DNA of 64,000 bases from Dermatemys mawii (GCA_007922305.1 ML677385.1:7404336-7468335), one strand, 5' to 3'; counted from the stretch's first letter, positions 24,211 through 38,916 are shown. Program-made: numbers and translations. Notes: generated by a model not told the origin, from the letters alone.

Positions 24211-25680
24211 CCTTCCCATCCAAATCAGAAGCTTTTATATATTATTAGCATAATCACCCAATATTTGTGCAGGTGCAGCTTTTGGGGCAGCAGGATGATA
24301 CTCTCACACCCTCCAAACACTTTGTATGTTCATGTTTTATTCACTATTGCACAGGCTTGTTCAATTCTATGTGGTAACTCTACACCATTCAGTGCCTGTT
24401 TTTTCTGGGATCTGAATTCTTCCCACTAAGCACGTGTCTGTACCCTGCACAGGGGTTCACTCTATCACTGAGAACAGGTCCATTAAAGGTGACCCATACG
24501 GAATTTTCTATTCATACTGGTAGGATATATGAACAAGGCCTGAAAGCTGCTTTGGGTGTATGTGGAGGGGGAGGGGATTAATCTGTTTGTTTGTTTGACC
24601 TTAGAAACAGCTGGCAGGAAAGTTGGCTCAGTTGCTCCCCAGCTGCTGGAAGACTTGAGGGGGCTCTTGGTGGTTGTATGTCATTAGCTCTCATATCTTA
24701 ATTGAAGGGCTAAGAATGTTGGACCTCTAGCAAGAGGTTCACTTCCCATCAGCATCAGTCAGTCATTGCAGTTATATCTGTTGAAAACCAAAAATTTAAA
24801 GTGGCTAAAAATCCCCTCCCGTCTCAATTGCTCAGTGGTTACCGTCTTGGCTCTTGTGATGTCACTATTTCAGAGGTTGTCCAGTCACCACAGAGTCTGA
24901 TACGATGGAAAGTATCTGAGTTTCTAATACAAAAATAAGCCCAAAAGTGACCCCTCACAATTTTCATGCTTTCTTTTTGCATTATAAAGCAGCAAAACTG
25001 GGCACGAAGTCTGTTCTACACAGCATCCTTAAAATGTAGAAATCCCTTTGGGCCTCAGCTCAAATCAGTAAGCAGTTCTCCTCCTTAACCAAAGTGGAAA
25101 TGTTTCCTTTGAGGTTAATATTACCTGTCTTGGCTAAAGTATCAGGCTCCCCTGTGGTACTAGATTTAAAGAGGCAATATCCTTATTTTCCAGTAATTCC
25201 ATCTGCTTAGTAATTCCTAATCTTTATCCAATACAAGTTCTTGATTGAGGACTTTCATTCTGCTAAGACTGCAGATTGATTTTTTTAAAATGTCTATTGC
25301 TGTCTTAAAAGCTTTCTTCAAATGCTGGTAAAATAAATTGCCGCTCAACTTCCCCACTGACTTATTCATCAGAAAACATTCAGGCAGATGTGTTGGTCAG
25401 AAGCTTTGTTTTGTGATTCCTTGCAGAATCTATTGGATTGAACCACAGACAGACTGTAACAAATGGGGTCACATTTCAGAATATGAAGAATTAAGTGTTC
25501 CAAGAATGAGGAAGAGTAGGAGGAGGTAGATGAGTCATCTGAAAATAATCCATCATCACAGTAGCCTCTAAACAACCACTGCATAGCTGTGACCATTAAA
25601 CATTACTGAAAAGGGAGAGCAAATGTAACACCATCTCTTCTACAGGCAGCACAGGAAGCAAGTTTTTGTAAATTATAAAG
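24211..25680. other. Unassigned intronic sequence
   Basis: No gene or repeat recognised; a short open frame at 25338-25529 has no domain. Confidence 0.4.
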
Positions 25681-25988
25681 CAGGGGTAGGCAACCTATGG
25701 CACAGGTGCCGAAGGCGGCACATAAGCTGATTTTCAGTGGCACTCAAACTGCCCAGGTCCTGGCCACAGGTCTAGGGGTCTCTGTATTTAATTTAATTTT
25801 AAATGAAGCTTCTTAAACATTTTTAAAATCTCATTTACTTTACATACAACAATATTTTATTTATATATTAAAGACCTAGAAAGAGACCTTCTAAAAATGT
25901 TAAAATGTATTACTGGCACGCAAAACCATAAATTAGAGTGAATAAACGAAGACTCAGCACACCACTTCCAAAAGGTTGCTGACCCCTG
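25681..25988. mobile_element. Non-autonomous hAT element, short form
   Basis: Starts CAGGGGTAGGCAACCTATGG and ends AAGGTTGCTGACCCCTG. Flanks TTATAAAG and ATCTAAAG agree at 6 of 8 positions. Internal text (GCTGATTTTCAGTGGCACTC, TTTACTTTACATACAACAAT) is shared with the copies at 32889 and 40209. Confidence 0.82.
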
Positions 25989-26789
25989 ATCTAAAGCAAC
26001 AGACTCTCAAGCTAGCAGTTGGACACATTTGTACTCACAAATAGTATTCAAGAAATAAAACATGACCAAAAAAATTTTTAGGAGTACAAAGAGAATCTGA
26101 GAGAAAGCAAATCCAGCAGAATCCCATTTATCAAACTGCTGGGAAAAATCTTATAATACCCCTAAGGAATCTAAATTATCTACAATATTAGAGGTTTGAT
26201 AGGAGAGAGAAGTATTAACATCTGTCTCTGCTAACACTCAGCTATTCTTTTAAATGCAAATGGTATATTAAAACACACCATCATTTCAAAGGGAATATAC
26301 CTAGTGCACTGAAGATGCATTTTGTTTCTTATATGCAATAACTAGGCAGCACTGACATACTAAACCTTTCTAAATGGAGCATAAAATCAAGGAACATGCC
26401 CTCATAAAATATCAAAGTGCAAGGCAGCATAGTCTTGGTATACAGCAAATTTGATAAATGACTCAGAAGAGCAAGGGTGAGGATAACAGATAATGTCCAT
26501 GTGATAAGGAATGCTATAAAACATTACATCTCTTATATCACCACCTTTTCTCTTATATTACCACCACTCACATGCAGTTTTAATTTCCATTTTTTCCCTT
26601 TTTCTTCCTTACCTGTTACCCCTCCACACGCACACACCCTAACTTTTCAGACCTATACTACTTTTTTCAAAGTGAGGGAGTCAGTGTTCCAGTTTTCCTT
26701 TTGATACTCTAATTGTTCCAAAGTTTGCAAAGTTATGAAAAATTGCAGATTGAATTAAGAAAAAGCCGCTAGACATTCAATGCGTTGTT
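25989..26789. other. Unassigned intronic sequence
   Basis: No gene or repeat family recognised. Confidence 0.4.
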
Positions 26790-27175
26790 AGTGCATTCAC
26801 TGCCTCCGTTAGCTCAGTTCCTGCTACTTCAGCTCCCAGCCAGGGGGAGTTAATTGGAGCTGGCAGGGTGTGACTCTTAAAAGGGCTTAAGGGAAAGCAC
26901 CTGTGAGCCTTATGGGCCAGGCGGGTTTATAAACCTGTCAGAAAGGAAGTGGGGGTGGGGGGGAGAACAGGAAAGGGAGGAGCAAGTGGCCATTGTTCCT
27001 GGCAAGCTGCAGGAGCTAGCTGTCCCCTGAGCAGCTATTATAGTGTACAGAACTGTATATAGGAGGTGGTGGGAACTAGTACAGGGAAATAAAAGGGCAC
27101 TGGTGTTGACAAAAGAGCAGTCTCCAACTCATTTGTGCCACAAGCAGTGAAGGGCTCGTCTACAGCTGGGAAAAA
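26790..27175 (+). mobile_element. Possible LTR-like segment
   Basis: GC-richer block with a TATA-like GGGTTTATAAACC (about 26923) and, 170 bp on, AAATAAAAGGGCACTGG followed by GTCTCCAACTCATTTG, the order expected of an LTR promoter and polyadenylation region. I could not find matching ends or a target duplication, so the boundaries and the class are uncertain. Confidence 0.3.
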
Positions 27176-29828
27176 TGGGATAAGGGAGTGGAGAGAAAGG
27201 ACAAAAATGTGAGTTCACTCCATAGCCTTGGATCAGCCCCAAGAAAGCTGTCTCCTATACAGATGAACTTCTACCCTTAAGGTAGAAAGTTCCATTATGC
27301 CTGAGGAGCTGAATTGCCAGCCACAGTCACTGGAGCTATTGGTTATCTTTGAGCTATTCTGGACCTAGGCTATACACAGGCTGAGGAAGCTAATTCAGTC
27401 CTAGAGTAACAGAAGCAGCTATAAAGAGACTCTGCCTTCCACCAGAATGATTCTGCACACAGACCAGGTACTTAGAACTGATTTGCTTCTCTACATTTTA
27501 TCTTGCATTGGATGGGATGATGAAAAATAAAAATTAATTTTATTAAGAACCAACATATGAACTGATAAACTAATAATGATTTCAAGTGGAATCTCACCAC
27601 ACTGAAAATCAGGCAATTTATCTGCCTAAATATGGTTTCAGGTGCTCAATTTTCAGGAACCCAGGCTATTCTATTTGCTTATATAATTATTTGATTATAA
27701 AACCTGGTTTTAAGATGTTTGATGCGTTATTTTGGTTAGCATGCTTGAAGTGGGCAAGAGGAATAGTGGAAATGCAAAGTGAGTTTTGGAGTAAGACAGG
27801 GAGTTAGCGAAGGGAAAAGGAAACAGGAGTAGGGTGTTATAAAAGGGAAAGAAAAGGAGGGAAGAGGGTCGCAGTGAGAAGCATTAATGAGGAGAATGAT
27901 ATTGTACAGCTAAACAGTTGCATGCAACGAGTGCATTGAAGGGAAACCAGTCACCAATGACAAAACAAAATAAGAAAAAACCTCATCCAAGTCCAAGTTT
28001 CAGAGCTGAATTAATGTGATGTCAGGAGCTACAGCAATCCCTGTATGTTGGTGTGGGAAGCAAACTGGTGGCTGGAAAACTCTTCCACAATGCCCCCTCA
28101 ACTACAGCTAGTGCTGGCTGCTTTGGGCTAGTACCCCCAAGGTCCCACTTCCCAAGCTCATCCTAGCTACTTCTGTTTATTCCTATAAGGCAGAGGAATG
28201 CAAAACACTGGGCCCCAGAGTCTCAGGGTATCCTTTGGGTCCTGGTTCCAAGATATATTGTTGTGAATTAGCAGTAAGAAAATCCTTTTAAAAATGCCTG
28301 CTTATAAATTCTTCCCCTTCTATAGTGCAGAGATACTCTCAGACAACTGAAAACAGCAAATGAGATCAAGAAAGTATGTTGTACTCATGCAATTTTAGGC
28401 TTTTTTTGGAAGGAGGATGGAAATATATTCTCATTGGAATGTTAAAAAACCCTCATGGGAGAGAATGAAAATGGTAAGAAGAAGAAAGGGGGAAAAAAAA
28501 AAGTTTAAATTATCACACAAGAGGAACCTTTGGCTGCCAGAATTTTTAAAGATAAAATTACAAACTATGTTAGCAGATGAAATACTTTCTGAGTTACTAA
28601 CTGTTGGATTCTTCCTATATGTTGGTAGAATCAATGGTAACCCCAGTACAATAAAGGCCACACAAGTTTATTAATTAGTTCAAAAATGGAACATTCTTAA
28701 CTTTTAAATGGAATGGAGACCACAGGCATCTGTGTTTATGGTACTAAAAATAGTAACTGTTTATACACAAGTATCTCATTTCAAATAATAATGTATTAAT
28801 GGAGCAATTTATTTGTCAAATGCGATAGTTACCAATCAGCTTCTCTTCTGAGGCACATATGGATGAAACATACACTCTCACATAAGATAAATAGTTCTTT
28901 AAAGAAAATGTATCGGTCTTGCAAAAACATACACTGTACATAGTGTATACAATCCATAATGTTTTGCAACATTTGTCCTTACAAACACATCCAGCTACAT
29001 CACCTGACAAGTTCCATGCACAGATAATTGCTCAAAATTCATTTCAACTCACTTCATGAATTTGCCAATAGTTACCAGATAGTGGTATCTGAGAGAACAG
29101 TTTTGTCCTATATTTAGGATATGCTGATATCAATCAGTACAATAGAAATATTTTACAATAAGGAGTCTTTATTCTAATTGACCACTCTGACCATGCAGAA
29201 TCCTTCCAGAGGAACTGTTGAGTGGACTTGCCCAACTAAACTGCTGTTAGGTCAATAGGGGATTACAACACAAGTAACAACTTGATAGCATTATGTTGAG
29301 AAAAGCTCAAATTACTTCCCTTCTGTTTCTGTGTTCAGCTATTATTCTATTACTTTTTATTTACACAGGATCCAGAACTTTGATTCCTGTTTAAAGAATA
29401 AAAAGAAGCTTAACATTTAAAAGCTGGATGTGAAAGGTGTAAATGTAACAAAGTACTAAGAGATGCACCAAGCAAGATATGTGCCCATATGTTACAGCTC
29501 AATGGTACTATATGAGTGGTAGCTGAATGAATAACATATTTGACTACATCAGCTCTCTCTGCATCTCTCCAATGACTCCTTCTCTATCCCACAAAACGGC
29601 TATTTGACTTAATTTCCAAGGCCTCTCAAGGTCTATCCTCACCCTACCTATAATCTCTCCTTTAGTATCAAAAGTTTGACTTCTGCCTCTGATCAGCCCA
29701 TGATGTCAATCTCTATCGCCCGCTTGTTAAATTTAAAACAGGAACCTTCAGGGCTTTCGCCCATTCTCTCACTTGTTTCCCTGCACTTACCTGTCGGTCT
29801 GTATCCATCCATTGTTTCTTATTTTACA
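27176..29828. other. Unassigned intronic sequence
   Basis: AT-rich, with a short A-run near 28491-28502. GAAAATCAGGC...TCAATTTTCAGG near 27604-27660 may be a worn palindromic repeat. No coding exon recognised. Confidence 0.4.
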
Positions 29829-29955
29829 CATAGACTGTAAGCAATTTGGGGCAGGGAGAGTCTTTGTCATGTGTGTGTACAATGTCCAGGACAATGGGGT
29901 TTTGGTCCATGATTAGGGCTCCATAGGCACTACAGTAATACCAATAATACATTAA
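29829..29955 (+). mobile_element. MIR-like SINE tail fragment
   Basis: TAGACTGTAAGCAATTTGGG, GGCAGGGAGAGTC, GACAATGGGGTTTTGGTCC and AGTAATACCAATAATA match, with decay, the tail at 51880-52140. Confidence 0.6.
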
Positions 29956-30996
29956 ACTCTTAAATACAGCGTGTGAATTGAGCATCTTGCCAGAATGAAA
30001 AAAAAAATCTAATGTAGAAGACTGTGTTCTTCTGTGAAATATGTTTTGATAAGACACACACCAGATTGCACCAAATGGTATCCCAAAGACAAAACATGTT
30101 CTTCAGAAGTATATTTATGAGCCAAGGATAAAAGATATCCTTGCCAGGGATAATTTAGCTGCATTCAGAGGGAGTCACAATGAACTTTCCCTTTAGGTAG
30201 GGAAATCCATCCAGCTCCCTGTTTAGATCCAAACATAGCCTGAATATATTAGGAGACTTTTTAAGATCTTGGAGTTTGATGTTATCAGGCACAGCGAGCA
30301 AAACATGTTTGAGGGACAATTCTCCAAATAACCTGAGGGTCTTGGGTTTGCTAGTCTTCCTGAAATTGCTGAAAGGCTGTGTATGCATTCCACTGATTTT
30401 GTTTCCCCTCATAATTATCTTCACTTAATTTCAGTTTTCAAGCTGTTCTTAAGGAGATCTTCTCCCACCAGACAAAAAGCCAACAAATCCTCCAGATGCA
30501 GAATCCCCCGTACGCAGAAAATATCACCAGTTTGCATCTAGCCCAGACACATACCCCCAAGTCCACATTCAAAGGAGCAGGCAAGTAGGGTTTTTAAGCA
30601 GCCATAAAGGGACAGGAACTTAACCTACCATCAGAGCTTGAGAAACAAAGACAACTGAATGAGGAAGTTGCTGCAAAGAGCTTGGGAAGCCAGTGGCCTA
30701 TTTACCTACTGGAATTGATGCAAGAATCTTTGATAGGAGCAAAAGGACGATAGCACCTTCTAAGATAGTTATGCAGCTCAAAATTCCCCATCAGTGGCAC
30801 TTCCGCAGAGCCAGCTCCAGAGCCTAAACCCCCAACCACGAACTTGCATTACCAATGGTGCTACTCCCTAATTTGCAGCATCCCTGCCCATCACTATTAA
30901 GGCTTATCCTGCTCCAAAGGTAAACACCGTGGCTAGAACAAACTTTGCCCCAACTGTTCCTGGGTCTGCACTTCTCTTCTTCATCTCAGTGACAAC
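29956..30996. other. Unassigned intronic sequence with one protein-like open frame
   Basis: Contains an 89-codon minus-strand frame at 30155-30424 (LRLFGELSLKHVLLAVPDNI then FRLCLDLNRELDGFPYLKGK). It reads more like protein than most frames here but I recognise no family; it may be an old retrocopy or transposon piece, or chance. Confidence 0.35.
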
Positions 30997-31547
30997 CAGG
31001 CGTGAAAGTGGGCCGGTACGGCAAACCGTGAAGAACCCGTACCAGCCTGTATTCACCCCACATTAAATCGCTGCTGTGGCAGTGCTTTAATGTCCCTGCC
31101 CCTTCTCTCCCCCAGTCAGCAGCCCTGCTGGTAATGTCTGTACCAGCAGGGTCCCCGACGGGAGGCAAAAGGGGCAGGGACATTAAAGGACAGTCCTTCA
31201 ACGCGGCAGCATTTTAACATTGCTGCCCCCCCCCCGCCCGCCCCTCATCGGCAGGCCTGCCAGTAGAGGGGGCAAAGCAACATTAAAGCGCTGCCACGGC
31301 AAAGGATCCTTAAAATGCTGCTATGGCAGCGCTTAAATGTCCCTGCCCTTTTTGCCCTCCCCCCCCCCCCAACAGCTGCAGCCCCATGGGACGGCAAAGG
31401 GAGCAGCGACAGGCACTTACTGGTACAGGGCGGGCCAGGGCTGGCTCTGACCCGTAGCCCACCCCTTCCACCTGAGGCCCCACCCCTTCTGCCTGAGACT
31501 CCGCCCAGCCCCGTACAGGTAAGTGTATATAGTTACTTTCATCCCTG
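30997..31547. mobile_element. Non-autonomous hAT element, GC-rich
   Basis: Ends CAGGCGTGAAAGT and ACTTTCATCCCTG are inverted; flanks GTGACAAC and GTGATAAC agree at 7 of 8. The interior repeats AGCGCTGCCACGGC-like and GCAGTGCTTTAATGTCC units in both directions and contains two C-runs. No transposase. Confidence 0.78.
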
Positions 31548-32196
31548 GTGATAACCACCATGATCAGAGCAAATTAAAACACTACTGCCAGGATTGGAGA
31601 TCTGCCTTCCTGCCTCCCTCCTACATTAAGTGAGCTAGACTAGGCTTAGGCAAAAAGAAAAGCTTTCAGTTTACTCTAGCTGCCACATTTCCCACTGCGT
31701 AAAGAGGCTGCCAATAGCAATGGATGCACTGCATTTACTCGTTACTTTGTTTACACGCAGAGGGTGAGGGGGAAGAGACAGTTAAAGGGAGAGAACTAGG
31801 TACAGACCCACAACTATAAAAATTTAACTGGATCTATATCGAGAGATCTCAGTGGGTGCTGAATACACGTGTCTGTGTATTCTTGCCAATCCAAAGAGAA
31901 AACCAAGTTACAGCCTGGCCTTTGAATACAGAAGTAGAAACAAACAAGAACTTGAATTCCATCTTCCTATGCAACTTGGTACCTCTTGCACACTCTAAAC
32001 CAGCGTTCCTCTGACCAAGGCACACACATAAATGCACTCTAAACTTGTTTTTCAGAGCCAAACTACACAAACATTAGGTAGGGGGAGAGGGAGCATCAAA
32101 ACTTTCAGAGGACGGATACTTAACTGAAACAAAAAAAATGTAATTATCATTGAAATATCTGCATCCAATTTTCACTGAACTCCATTGTCCTCTGTC
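31548..32196. other. Unassigned intronic sequence
   Basis: No gene or repeat family recognised. Confidence 0.4.
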
Positions 32197-32334
32197 TAGG
32201 GTGACCAGATGTCCCAATTTTATAGGGACAGTCCTGATTTTGGGGTCTCTCTCTTATATAGGCTCTTATTACCCCCCTCCCACACACACACACCCCCTGT
32301 CCTGATTTTTCACATTGGTTGTCTGGTCACCCTA
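32197..32334. mobile_element. 138-bp MITE with perfect 8-bp duplication
   Basis: Ends TAGGGTGACCAGA and TCTGGTCACCCTA are exact inverses. CCTCTGTC is duplicated perfectly on both sides (32189-32196 and 32335-32342), which suggests hAT-type mobilisation. The interior has a short (CA)n. Confidence 0.88.
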
Positions 32335-32888
32335 CCTCTGTCTCCACACAATCCCCTTCCAATTCTAACTGTGTGTAATCTTTCAGGAAAGGAGAGCGCT
32401 ACTAACCCTCATGGAGTCTCTACACCTTCCTCCAAGCTCTTTCGAGAGCTAGCAGACAAGCTGCTATCCTAAAATTTTGGATGGCAAAACCCCTTCCCCT
32501 GAACACTAGAGGGGACAGCAGTACAGAGCTATTCCTTGCTGCTACTACTCACACCGTGCTCACTCTTGCTCATTGGCTCTGAAGGAGCACACTAAATGTA
32601 ACCACTTTCTGAGAAAAAAAGTGTCAAAATAGCTTTGTTTAACCCTTTTGAGCTCATGGGATCAGTTCAAACAAAATAGCAGAATCAGTACCAGGCATTA
32701 TTTCCAACTCTATTTGAAATACAAAAACATTTGCCATAAATTTTTTCCGTCACCTTCCATGTAGGAGTTAATAAACTCATCAACAGAAAAATTAACTTGG
32801 TAACATGCTACAAAATAAGTACTTTCATTTTTTTTGTAAGATAACCACTATTTTCTGTTTTACCAAAATTCAATATTAGTACCTAACT

Positions 32889-33207
32889 CGGGTAGGCAAA
32901 CTATGGCACAAGTGCCGAAGGCAACACGCAAACTGATTTTCAGTGGCACTCTCACTGCCTGGGTCCTGGCCACCAGTCTGGGGTGGGGAGGGGCCTCTGT
33001 ATTTAAAATTTAATTTTAAATGAAGCTTCTTAAACATTTTAAAAACCTTATTTACTTTACATACAACAATAGTTTAGTTCTATATAAAAGACTTGTAGAA
33101 GCAGACCTTCTAAAAACATTAAAAAGTATCACTGGCACACGGAACCTTAAATCAGAGTGAATAAATGAAGACTTGGCACATCTCTTCTGAAAGGTTGCTG
33201 ACCCCTG
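32889..33207. mobile_element. Non-autonomous hAT element, short form
   Basis: Same family as 25681 and 40209: GGGTAGGCAAACTATGGCA at the left and AAGGTTGCTGACCCCTG at the right, with a mutated first base pair block. Flanks ACCTAACT and GCCTAACT agree at 7 of 8. Confidence 0.82.
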
Positions 33208-34557
<1,350 letters not shown>

Positions 34558-35329
34558 CTGCAGGAGAGAAAGATTTCTGCTGTGTTCTCTAAGAAATTCT
34601 CTCATTTTCTGGGTTACAGAATGTTCATTGCCTCTTTTCGGGTCTTCCTTGACATGCTGCAAGCCTTCAACACACATTCACAGAAAGTGTCTGAGTTAAT
34701 CTTCAACACATCAACTGTCGTCTAAAGCCACCCAGCAGCTGGATATTTAGATTCAAACTATCTGAAAGTCAAAAAGAAAAAAAGGAAATGATTTTGACAT
34801 TATCCTGGTCTCATTTTAGAGAAGGTAAATGATGTAAAGGTTTGGGAACCCCCATGGAACAGAACAACAAGATTCCTGAATGTTTATATCCGAGCACTAA
34901 ATATACCACCATTTCAAACAGTTTGCCTCTGCTTCATGTGGGGCATGACAACATAACTACAATTTTAGGGCTGTTAACCTGGAAGTTCTAGTCATCACTG
35001 CCTCACAAACTGGAACTGAAGGAAGGCATGACTGATATAGAACTTACTCATTTAAGAGAGAAATATATTTTTATATTTGAGAGAGTCTTTTCAAAGGTTC
35101 AAAGTCTGATGTGGGAAGGGGATGAGAGGCTGTGTCCAATGGAAACACACAGAACTGATATACACTATCTGCAGCTCTTTTTTCCCCCATTAAGCCTACC
35201 GTCCACTCACTTTTGAAAGCCTGTCTTGCCTCTCTTGCATCTTCCATGTAAGCAAAGGACCAGTGGCAAGTGGTATGGATGTGGAAACAATACGAATGAA
35301 GTACAGATAAAATGGACAACAATGGACCT
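34558..35329. other. SYTL5: Upstream intron or 5' flank of SYTL5
   Basis: Begins with the branch and pyrimidine region of the proposed acceptor (TCTTTCTCTCCTGCAG, read on minus). Nothing else recognised. Confidence 0.45.
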
Positions 35330-35415
35330 GAAGAAGAGCTGTGTGTGACTCGAAAGCTTGTCTCTCTCACCAACAGAAGTTTGTTCAATAAAATATATTA
35401 ACTCACCCACCTTGT
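35330..35415 (+). mobile_element. LINE-type 3' tail fragment
   Basis: CCTGAAGAAGAGCTGTGTG, CTCGAAAGCTTGTCTCTC and AATAAAATATATTAACTCAC are the conserved 3' tail of an interspersed vertebrate retroposon. I recognise the text from many vertebrate genomes but cannot assign the family with certainty. Confidence 0.55.
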
Positions 35416-35608
35416 CTCAACAATAATAGGAATAGATAACCTTATTCTTCACCACCTAGTCACCACCAACAAAAGCAAAGCCATAATACAGTGTAACTGG
35501 ACACAATGAAAAATTCCTTTCCAGTAAATTATTTAAATCTAGGAACAGAAATTCTGAAAAATGAGTGTTCACGTGTGAGATCCCCACCCCGGCGATGAGC
35601 TTACTAGT

Positions 35609-35725
35609 AAAGCAAAAAGAACAGGAGTATTTGTGGCACCTTAGAGACTAACAAATTTATTTCAGCATAAACTTTTGTAGGCTACAGCCCACTTCATCAG
35701 ATGCATAGAACTGAATGCACAGTAG
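35609..35725 (+). mobile_element. Turtle-type SINE, 3' body
   Basis: GAACAGGAGTATTTGTGGCA, CTTAGAGACTAACAAATTTA and GCCCACTTCATCAGATGCAT match the body of an abundant reptile tRNA-derived SINE; the promoter head is missing. A (CA)n tract follows at about 35737-35750. Confidence 0.6.
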
Positions 35726-36040
35726 TAAGATAGATATACACACACACACAGAAAACATGAAAAGGTGGAAGTTGCCATACCAATTCTAAGAGGCTATTTA
35801 ATTTAGATGGGCTATTAGCAGCAGGAAAAAAAAAAAACCCTTTTGTAGTGATAATCGAGATAGTCTATATCAGACAGTTGACAAGAAGGTGTGAGGATAC
35901 TTAACATGGGGAAATAGATTCAGTTTGTGTAATGACCCAGCCATTCCCCTGGTGCTGAGCAAACCGTGCTGAGCAAACGGTGACTGCTCATTCTTTGATT
36001 CTTTATACTTTTTAGCAATACTTGGTAGCCAAAAAGACTA

Positions 36041-36165
36041 GCCAGATCATTTTTCTAAACAGTAGGAACTCTGACCATACCAATTTATTGATGGATAGCA
36101 AGGTCTCAATTCAGCAAGGTATGTAAGCACATGCCTACCTTTAAGCACACAGGTACTCCCATGTA
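36041..36165 (+). repeat. Local duplication, copy 1
   Basis: From GCCAGATCATTTTTCTAAA to about GGTACTCCCATG, this matches 37723-37850 with roughly 7 differences in the first 105 bases. The two copies are 1.68 kb apart in direct orientation. Confidence 0.8.
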
Positions 36166-37722
36166 AGAGCAATTACTTCTAACATATGAGTTGCATGTGT
36201 AATGCGATACTGCAGTTTTTACTGGCAAACATAAAGCCATATTACTGAATTTGTGCAGCTGGGAGACTGGAAAAAATCTGCTTGCAAAGTGAATGTCCCA
36301 TTACCAAGCTTTAATCCCACAAACAATTCTTTTTGGAAAGCCCAGCTGATCCAATTCTAAATCTAATTCAATTCAGTTTACAAACTGAGGAGTTGTAATA
36401 TACTAATACTAGATATTACCGAAGATAGTTTTCAGAGAAGAATTAGACATTAATGTACATAGTGAGAACACACATGGTTACATTGGATAGCATAACTCAT
36501 GCTTCAGGTAGAAGCCCACTACCAACTGACAGGTCAGGTTCTACTCCAACAGGCAGGTTATTCATTTTGTAGTTTCTTACTCCTCTTTCAAAAGCGTCCG
36601 CTGATGGTTACTTTCAGAAACAGGAGAGCAAAACTGGATGGACCCCTGCTATGACAATTCCTGTGTTCCTATCTTCCTGTCTGCACTGCAAAACAGTGGG
36701 TTAATGCCACCTGTATCCTGCACAGAAACCATTACAGCTTTATTTGTGAAGTCTATTGAAACCGATTTGACTTACATTACGGAACATCTTCTAGAATGTT
36801 ATAATATTTACCAAGTGGGCAGTTGTGCACAATTAACAGGTGTTCATAGTTAAAGTCTATTCATGTGCAAAACCTACCAACTGTTACAGTGCCACATAGT
36901 TCTCCCATTACATAACCGTAAAAGTCTCACTCTGTCTGAAAACTGGTTTTGAATCTTTTACAGAAGTAGTCTAGGGACAAATTCTTCAGTTCTTACTCAT
37001 GAAAAAAAAAATCTCCCTGATTTCAACAGTGGCTTTACCTGAGTAACAACTGCAAGATTTGGCTCCTGTTGATGTAGACGTCACCTAAAGTTACTGCTTT
37101 GTTCTCATTTTATATGTACAAACTAATCTACCCTATATAAAAACTGTTACACTACTTTTAGTAAAACACTGTTCTCTTTCCTTCTTTCCTGCGTTCAAGA
37201 TCATGGGCTGACTAATGCTGCAGCACCAGGGGATGAGGAGATGCAAGAGCTACCTAGAAGCTACCTAGAAGCCCTGGTCATGGAACTATCAATAATAAAC
37301 ACAAAACAAACAAAATAAACACTACCTGTGCTGGTTGTCCTCACTGCAGGTTGTAATGCCAGGGGAGAAGAGGGGGAACAGCAACCTCCACAGGACCACA
37401 ACTCCCACCCCCACCACTCTGGAGTGTGGGCAGAACCCCCAGCACCCATATCAGTGCAGCTGTGCCAGAAGAAATATTCTGTGCTAGACAGAGTCAGAGT
37501 CTGCTTCCTGGTTCCCTTGCCACCAGCTTCAGTGGGAGGAGCTATCTGAGCAAGATACAGGTTCTCTGTCCACCCCACCCGCCCCCAGCAGGAGTAGGGA
37601 ACTGGGAAGTTGCTCATGACTCTAACAATATGGTTCCCGAGTTGCTCCTGGGATAGTGAGAGTGTTTAATTTGGTTTACAAAGTCTTGGACAATTCCCAA
37701 TTTGGAACCATTGGATTCAGCA
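36166..37722. other. Unassigned sequence
   Basis: Contains a short tandem AGAAGCTACCTAGAAGC (about 37253-37273). No gene recognised. Confidence 0.4.
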
Positions 37723-37850
37723 GCCAGATCATTTTTCTAAATGGTAGGAACTCTGACCATATCAATTTATTGATGGATATCAAAGTCTCAGTTCAGCAAG
37801 GTATGTAAGCACATGCCTAACTTTAAGCATGTACATGAGTACTCTCATTA
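37723..37850 (+). repeat. Local duplication, copy 2
   Basis: Direct copy of 36041-36165. Its 3' part (AAGCACATGCCTAACTTTAA, then inverse ACTCACGTGCTTTAAGTTAG near 37866) is a hairpin repeat that extends beyond the duplication. Confidence 0.8.
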
Positions 37851-37899
37851 GATTCACTGCAACTACTCACGTGCTTTAAGTTAGAAGCGTACTTCAAGG

Positions 37900-38872
37900 C
37901 CTTAACACGCTGGAGGCTGAGTAAGGAGTAACTAACTGCCATTAAATCTAGTCTGGGTTTGATGGGTCCTGCAAGGGCCAGGATTAAGGACTGTTTCATT
38001 TAGTATTTTCACCGGTGGGCTGGAAAACACATTTTATTTGCCAAGATAAAAAGCAGTAGGAAATGACTGGGAGAAGAGAGAAAGTACAAATGAGCCGGAG
38101 TTCAAATGGAATAAGGGATTATTCCAAACAACAAGAATTAAAATAAAATGAAATTTAAAATAAAGAAATCAGATTCAAGCTAGTGAGCTCTCTCCCCACA
38201 AAGGGAAGAATAAATGAGCACAGTAAATTCTGTGATTAACATTACCAGTCTTTTCTGACTTTTATATTTAGGTTTATGGAATCACAAATTTTTAATGTCC
38301 TGGTTTTTAAACTCAGACTCTACTCACCTACAAACTCTTGAGTTTGGCTACAACTGCAGTGTTCTAATAATGTTTTAGATAAACACATATCTGTTGGCAA
38401 ACTTAGAGATAGATAGTAGCTAAATGATCTACCCTGAGTATTGGGCAGCAGGAAGTAGTGCTGTCCTGGAGCAGCTCAGTCACGATCTGCTTTCTTGGTC
38501 TCCCTTGCTTCTCCTCGGGGTTGGGGGAAGTAAAACCTTACCACGCTTACTCCTGCCATAGTGCTGTCACCCAGCTTGCTGGTGCAACAATGCTGACATG
38601 TACATTGAGGGGTGGAGGTAAACGTGGGGCAGAAGTGACGCAATGAACCTAAGGTCCACCCATTCCGCACACCACTTCGCTTCACCCTCTAGCAGGCGTA
38701 CGGTGGAAACAGCAGCTCTGCCTCTCCTCCTGTGCTGCAATCACTAAGGAAGCACTTTACACTCCTTTGGCTACTGACGATAATGCCCTGAAGTGAGACA
38801 AAGAGTCTGAGTATGTCCTAGTGACAGTGCTACTGACAGAGGGTAAACAAGATCTGAAATTTTCATGACCAG
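37900..38872. other. Unassigned sequence
   Basis: No gene or repeat family recognised. Confidence 0.4.
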
Positions 38873-38916
38873 ATTATAGAATGAGAACTGGAAGGGACCT
38901 CAGAAGATCATCTAGT

